From NCBI GenBank assembly GCA_021775275.1, contig JAJFIE010000225.1, forward strand, positions 1-8,038: 8,038 nucleotides of DNA. The letters run 5' to 3'. The translations under genes and the position numbers were made by a program. Position 1 is the stretch's first letter. The number at the start of each line of letters is the position of its first letter. This DNA is from Rhodospirillales bacterium. Its GTDB lineage: Bacteria > Pseudomonadota > Alphaproteobacteria > Rhodospirillales > Casp-alpha2. This document shows positions 6,278-8,038 of this stretch, in pieces. Below the pieces are notes generated by a model, which ran no database searches, was not told the origin of the DNA, and saw only the letters and a program-made list of their open reading frames with translations.

Positions 6278-6469
6278 ATGGAACGCGCCAATATCATTCA
6301 CTATATTGCATCAAGCGCCGACGATCTTGTCTCAGCCGCTGATGTGGCCGATGTTGATACGGCAACCGTGCTTCTTCGTGAAGCCGCCGAGCTTCTCGCT
6401 CTTGGCTCGGTATTATTACGCAAGAACGAGACATCAAAACTATCCGTAATAACAAAGGAGGCCGCATAA
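6278..6469 (+). CDS. 63-aa helical small protein, unknown function
   Basis: Not recognised. The product (MERANIIHYIASSADDLVSA...) is mostly predictable helix, Ala/Leu/Val-rich with acidic residues in the first 45 residues (DVADVDTATVLLREAAELLA), then a short polar tail (LRKNETSKLSVITKEAA). There is no signal peptide or TM segment; it is probably cytosolic. The ATG at 6278 is chosen because TAGGAA (6265-6270) sits 7 nt upstream. An in-frame TTG at 6272 would be only 1 nt from that site. Its stop is followed directly (TAAATG) by the zinc-ribbon gene, whose ribosome-binding site lies inside this gene's last codons. That organisation argues it is translated and forms an operon with its neighbour. 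Confidence 0.62.
   Translation: MERANIIHYIASSADDLVSAADVADVDTATVLLREAAELLALGSVLLRKNETSKLSVITKEAA
6454..6461 (+). promoter_or_regulatory. Consensus Shine-Dalgarno for the zinc-ribbon small gene
   Basis: AAAGGAGG lies 8 nt before the ATG at 6470, the strongest ribosome-binding site in the window. It sits inside the coding sequence of the upstream small gene and is the main evidence that the 55-codon frame downstream is a true gene. Confidence 0.8.
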
Positions 6470-6637
6470 ATGTCCTCATCTCGTGATACCAAGAAACCAA
6501 CGGCTGACTATTCTGAACAGAAAAAACCGCGCAAATGCTTGATGTGCGGCGAGAAGTTCAGTTCCACCCATTATGGCGAGCGCGTGTGCGCGACCTGTAA
6601 AGGCACCGCGGCGTGGCGCGAGGGGCAGGCTGCCTGA
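6470..6637 (+). CDS. 55-aa zinc-ribbon-like small protein (CxxC...CxxC)
   Basis: A 55-codon frame, easily missed because of its size. The N-terminal 22 residues are polar and basic (SSSRDTKKPTADYSEQKKPR). They are followed by KCLMCGEKFSSTHYGERVCA and TCKGTAAWREGQAA. Cys23, Cys26, Cys40 and Cys43 form a two-knuckle CxxC-13-CxxC pattern suited to one structural zinc ion. Small alphaproteobacterial proteins of the type PR-C-L-x-C-G-x-x-F...R-x-C-x-x-C are familiar but poorly characterised; nucleic-acid or protein binding is plausible but inferred. The start is fixed by AAAGGAGG 8 nt upstream. It begins directly after the stop of the 63-aa gene and is followed about 50 nt later by a terminator-like hairpin, so the two genes look like a complete bicistronic unit. 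Confidence 0.8.
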   Translation: MSSSRDTKKPTADYSEQKKPRKCLMCGEKFSSTHYGERVCATCKGTAAWREGQAA

Positions 6638-6685
6638 TTCGCTGCCGGCTATTCTCGCCACTTCCTGAACACCAGCCGATGATGT

Positions 6686-6718
6686 AAGCCTTCCCGGTGT
6701 ATATACCTGGAAGGCTTT
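6686..6718 (+). terminator. Rho-independent terminator-like hairpin
   Basis: AAGCCTTCC (6686-6694) pairs with GGAAGGCTT (6709-6717). After one mismatch, GGT (6696-6698) pairs with ACC (6705-6707), leaving loop GTATAT. The T-tail is short (TTTGTCATT), so efficiency may be moderate. It lies 49 nt after the zinc-ribbon stop. Together with the promoter and palindrome downstream, it accounts for the 6638-6866 gap. Confidence 0.65.
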
Positions 6719-6784
6719 GTCATTCGGTGTTCCATGGTCCATGGCGCAATTTACAGCCCTTTTGAAAAGCATGCCTTTTCGGGG

Positions 6785-6813
6785 TTGAAAATTCTTTACA
6801 AATCGTGTACATT
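6785..6813 (+). promoter_or_regulatory. Sigma70-type promoter for the 6867 gene
   Basis: A -35 box TTGAAA (6785-6790, 5 of 6 consensus) and a -10 box TACATT (6808-6813, 4 of 6) are separated by exactly 17 bp. Transcription would begin near 6820, giving a leader of about 47 nt. Adequate boxes with ideal spacing make this the best promoter candidate in the window. Confidence 0.55.
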
Positions 6814-6819
6814 CTCGAC

Positions 6820-6837
6820 CATGGCAATATTGCCATG
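6820..6837. promoter_or_regulatory. Perfect 18-bp palindrome at the predicted transcription start
   Basis: CATGGCAATATTGCCATG is perfectly self-complementary. It starts about 7 bp after the -10 box, where a repressor would block initiation. It is followed by TTTTT (6839-6843 region), so as RNA it could fold as CATGGCA-ATAT-TGCCATG plus U-run, a weak attenuator. The 18-bp size fits dyads bound by dimeric regulators such as the LuxR or TetR families, but no regulator gene is present and I cannot name one. Confidence 0.5.
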
Positions 6838-6866
6838 TTTTTATCTTCGGCAGAAGGTCGAGGTAG

Positions 6867-7154
6867 ATGTTAGAAAGATTACAAAATTCGGTCGATCCGC
6901 GGCCAAACAGCGTTGCTCTTACGGCGTTTGACACGGCTATTCGTCAGCAGGAAGTTTTCGAAGAAACTGCTGGGGAAATTCGTGCGAAACAGGCGCAAGA
7001 GAAAGCTGAACGCCAACAAAAAGTGCGTGAGGAAGAACGTCGGGCAACTGAAAACAGCGGTCATGCTGTTGATGTGTTCGTAAGTGATTCTGGCAACACT
7101 GTAGCTGGCGAACAGCTTGATCAGCGAGGGACTGCGGTTGATGTAAAGGTTTAA
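6867..7154 (+). CDS. 95-aa coiled-coil small protein, unknown function
   Basis: Not recognised as a named family. The N-terminal part (MLERLQNSVDPRPNSVALTAFDTAIRQ in outline) is followed by a highly charged Glu/Lys/Arg/Gln stretch at about residues 28-62 (FEETAGEIRAKQAQEKAERQ then QKVREEERRA), which should form a coiled coil or long single helix. After a flexible NSG, the C-terminus is short, beta-like and hydrophobic-alternating (AVDVFVSDSG, then RGTAVDVKV). There is no signal peptide. The start has AAGG (6854-6857, 9 nt upstream) and GAGG (6860-6863, 3 nt upstream), so a ribosome-binding site exists. A promoter and palindrome upstream and a hairpin downstream suggest a monocistronic, regulated gene. 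A longer antisense frame here (6879-7253) looks spurious. Confidence 0.65.
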   Translation: MLERLQNSVDPRPNSVALTAFDTAIRQQEVFEETAGEIRAKQAQEKAERQQKVREEERRATENSGHAVDVFVSDSGNTVAGEQLDQRGTAVDVKV

Positions 7155-7184
7155 GGTAGGCCTTTGGTTTATCTTAAAAGAGAA

Positions 7185-7199
7185 CCGGCATTTTGCCGG
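7185..7199 (+). terminator. GC-rich hairpin after the coiled-coil gene
   Basis: CCGGCA (7185-7190) and TGCCGG (7194-7199) pair around TTT, 30 nt after the stop at 7154. The trailing T content (GCCCTTTGTGTT) is poor for a classical terminator, so this may be a weak terminator or an RNA 3'-end stabiliser. Confidence 0.45.
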
Positions 7200-7217
7200 G
7201 CCCTTTGTGTTATGTGA

Positions 7218-7745
7218 ATGGTAATCATGTTTTATTGTATTGTACCCCCACACTTAACTACTTTCTGCCGCAGGCTGTTGCCTGCCCCATGGGGGAAACC
7301 GCCCACCAGAAAGGGGGCGGGGGAAGCCCTCGGTACGCCATTGAGGGGGGCGACTGGAAAACCATTTCGGCTACCATCTGAATTGATTGCCTGTGCCACG
7401 GTTTTGCTGTGCGGCATTATCTTGCTCACACCGGCCCCATCACACGCGGCACGGAAAAAGGACAACGCCGTATATGCTACGGCAACGGTGCCTTACTGGA
7501 GCGTCGGAGCGTTCAGTTTTCGATTATCCCGCGCCTGCCAGAAACGCCTTTTTGGTCAAAAACGGGAATACCGTTATATAATTGCGTTTGTTGGCTCTAA
7601 AGGGCGCGCGATTACAGGAATCGCGACCAGTAACTGGAATCTTTTTGATCCCACTGGCTTGGCCCTGCCAAATCAGGCATATCATTTTTTTAATGACGGA
7701 TTCTCGAACTGTGAGGTGTATGTCTCTCAGCAACCGAGACGTTGA
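7218..7745 (+). CDS. Putative secreted small protein, unknown function (start uncertain)
   Basis: Coordinates give the longest frame (ATG 7218, 175 aa), but the true start is probably further in. Residues 1-50 look non-coding: Pro/Gly/Arg-rich, rare AGA/AGG codons, and a structured stretch underneath. From about residue 51 the sequence makes sense: FRLPSELIACATVLLCGIIL, then LTPAPSHA|ARKK, a signal peptide with an Ala-x-Ala-like cleavage site. The mature part of about 98 residues has beta-rich character (NAVYATATVPYWSVGAFSF, REYRYIIAFVGSKGRAITGI) and two cysteines (107 and 165) that could pair in the periplasm. TTG at 7341 would give a 36-residue signal peptide with Arg/Lys in its n-region; TTG at 7383 would leave no positive charge. 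No Shine-Dalgarno decides between them. Its stop lies 9 nt from the end of the convergent minus-strand gene. Family not recognised. Confidence 0.55.
   Translation: MVIMFYCIVPPHLTTFCRRLLPAPWGKPPTRKGAGEALGTPLRGATGKPFRLPSELIACATVLLCGIILLTPAPSHAARKKDNAVYATATVPYWSVGAFSFRLSRACQKRLFGQKREYRYIIAFVGSKGRAITGIATSNWNLFDPTGLALPNQAYHFFNDGFSNCEVYVSQQPRR
7261..7320 (+). ncRNA. GC-rich, pseudoknot-capable segment; candidate structured leader RNA
   Basis: Several mutually placed helices can be drawn by eye: CTTTCTG (7261-7267) with CAGAAAG (7307-7313); GCAGGC-TGTT-GCCTGC (7270-7285) inside it; and CCGCCC (7299-7304) with GGGCGG (7315-7320), crossing the first helix as an H-type pseudoknot. CCCCATGGGG (7285-7294) is also self-complementary. 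The stretch lies upstream of the most credible part of the 7218-7745 frame. Read in that frame it uses AGA, AGG, GGG and GGA codons in clusters, unlike the lpx genes. It matches no RNA family I can recognise, and chance pairing in GC-rich sequence remains possible. Confidence 0.35.
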
Positions 7746-7754
7746 CGGATATTT

Positions 7755-7961
7755 CTAGTTGATCGTCGCGTTCGGCGGGATGTTTTCGTTATCCATAAGC
7801 TCATCCACGGCATCGGCGATTCGCAACCACACGGTGCGCCCCGTTTCATCCCCCGCCATTTCGCACTGATCTACCTTGATGGCAGCGCCAACAGGCGCCA
7901 TTTCGCCGTAGGTATCGATCAGTAGATGTGCCGTACGGTAGATATCCGTTGCTGTGGCCAT
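7755..7961 (-). CDS. 68-aa small conserved alphaproteobacterial-type protein
   Basis: The sequence pattern DIYRTAHLLIDTYGEMAPVG ... GDETGRTVWLRIADAVDELM resembles a very common family of 55-70-residue proteins in alphaproteobacteria: an N-terminal helix with xxIxRTAxLLIxxxG, an Ala-rich second helix, and a G-x-x-x-W-x-R-I-x-x-A-V-x-E-L third helix (DUF6961-like; I recall the pattern but cannot confirm the name). Function is unknown for the family. It has no signal peptide or TM segment, and is acidic. The ATG at 7961 has only a weak upstream purine stretch (GAGCGGAA, about 9 nt away). Convergent with the secreted-protein gene, with 9 nt between stops and no visible terminator. The polar tail (NENIPPNATIN) is probably disordered. 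Confidence 0.75.
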   Translation of the reverse strand: MATATDIYRTAHLLIDTYGEMAPVGAAIKVDQCEMAGDETGRTVWLRIADAVDELMDNENIPPNATIN

Positions 7962-8038
7962 GTCAAAAATTCCGCTCGCTATAATTATCAGATATGATGT
8001 TCCACGACCGCGTCACGCTCGCTCTCCCGTTGATTCGA

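Noticed and set aside
6734..6931. 65-aa plus-strand frame
   Set aside because: It runs through the promoter and palindrome, overlaps the 95-aa gene in another frame and lacks a ribosome-binding site.
6476..6934. 152-aa minus-strand frame opposite the zinc-ribbon gene
   Set aside because: It covers the terminator hairpin, promoter and palindrome, has no domain pattern, and is antisense to a gene with a consensus ribosome-binding site.
6879..7253. 124-aa minus-strand frame, Phe/Ser/Arg-rich
   Set aside because: It is the reverse-frame shadow of a charged coiled-coil gene. Such Glu/Lys/Arg-rich genes commonly leave long antisense frames.
8015..8038. Possible 3' end of a tRNA on the minus strand (TCGAATC followed by GGAGAGC)
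   Set aside because: It resembles a T-loop and acceptor strand, but only about 20 bases are in the window. No partner strands can be checked and no CCA is encoded.
1..8038. CRISPR array, insertion sequence, integrase or attachment site
   Set aside because: No regularly spaced repeats, no transposase or recombinase motifs and no terminal inverted repeats were seen on either strand.

Overview
The window reads as chromosomal DNA of an alphaproteobacterium, probably Rhodospirillales-like. The gene order bamA(end)-ompH-lpxD-fabZ-lpxA-lpxI-lpxB is the classic alphaproteobacterial outer-membrane/lipid A cluster. The UDP-2,3-diacylglucosamine hydrolase is LpxI rather than LpxH. I cannot name the genus from sequence alone.

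Left part (1-4997, + strand): a tightly packed operon. The last codons of BamA are followed by a periplasmic OmpH/Skp chaperone, then LpxD, FabZ, LpxA, LpxI and LpxB. Most junctions overlap: ATGA at ompH/lpxD and fabZ/lpxA, 11 nt at lpxA/lpxI and 8 nt at lpxI/lpxB. This suggests translational coupling. LpxA, LpxD, LpxI and LpxB carry out four of the five steps from UDP-GlcNAc to disaccharide-1-phosphate; LpxC, the deacetylase, is not in the window. FabZ draws on the same 3-hydroxyacyl-ACP pool for phospholipid synthesis. BamA and OmpH serve outer-membrane protein assembly. The cluster is therefore an envelope-biogenesis unit.

Middle (4994-5974, - strand): a small two-TM membrane protein and a cytosolic FrnE-type DsbA-family thioredoxin-fold protein (CPWC) run convergently into lpxB, sharing a CTAG stop palindrome. 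Next is an AT-rich divergent intergenic region (5975-6277) with phased T-tracts and a TGC-rich dyad.

Right part (6278-8038): short accessory-like genes. A 63-aa helical protein is coupled to a 55-aa four-cysteine zinc-ribbon protein and followed by a good terminator. A 95-aa coiled-coil protein has a recognisable sigma70-type promoter and a perfect 18-bp palindrome near its predicted transcription start. A putative secreted protein is preceded by or overlaps a GC-rich, pseudoknot-capable stretch. A 68-aa minus-strand protein resembles a widespread small alphaproteobacterial family.

Most of the window is well-understood core biology. The points most worth a second look are: (1) the missing canonical start codon for the ompH signal peptide, (2) the pseudoknot-capable block at 7261-7320, (3) the 18-bp operator-like palindrome at 6820-6837, (4) the zinc-ribbon small-protein pair and its divergent control region, and (5) a hydrophilic repeat-bearing insert in LpxI.
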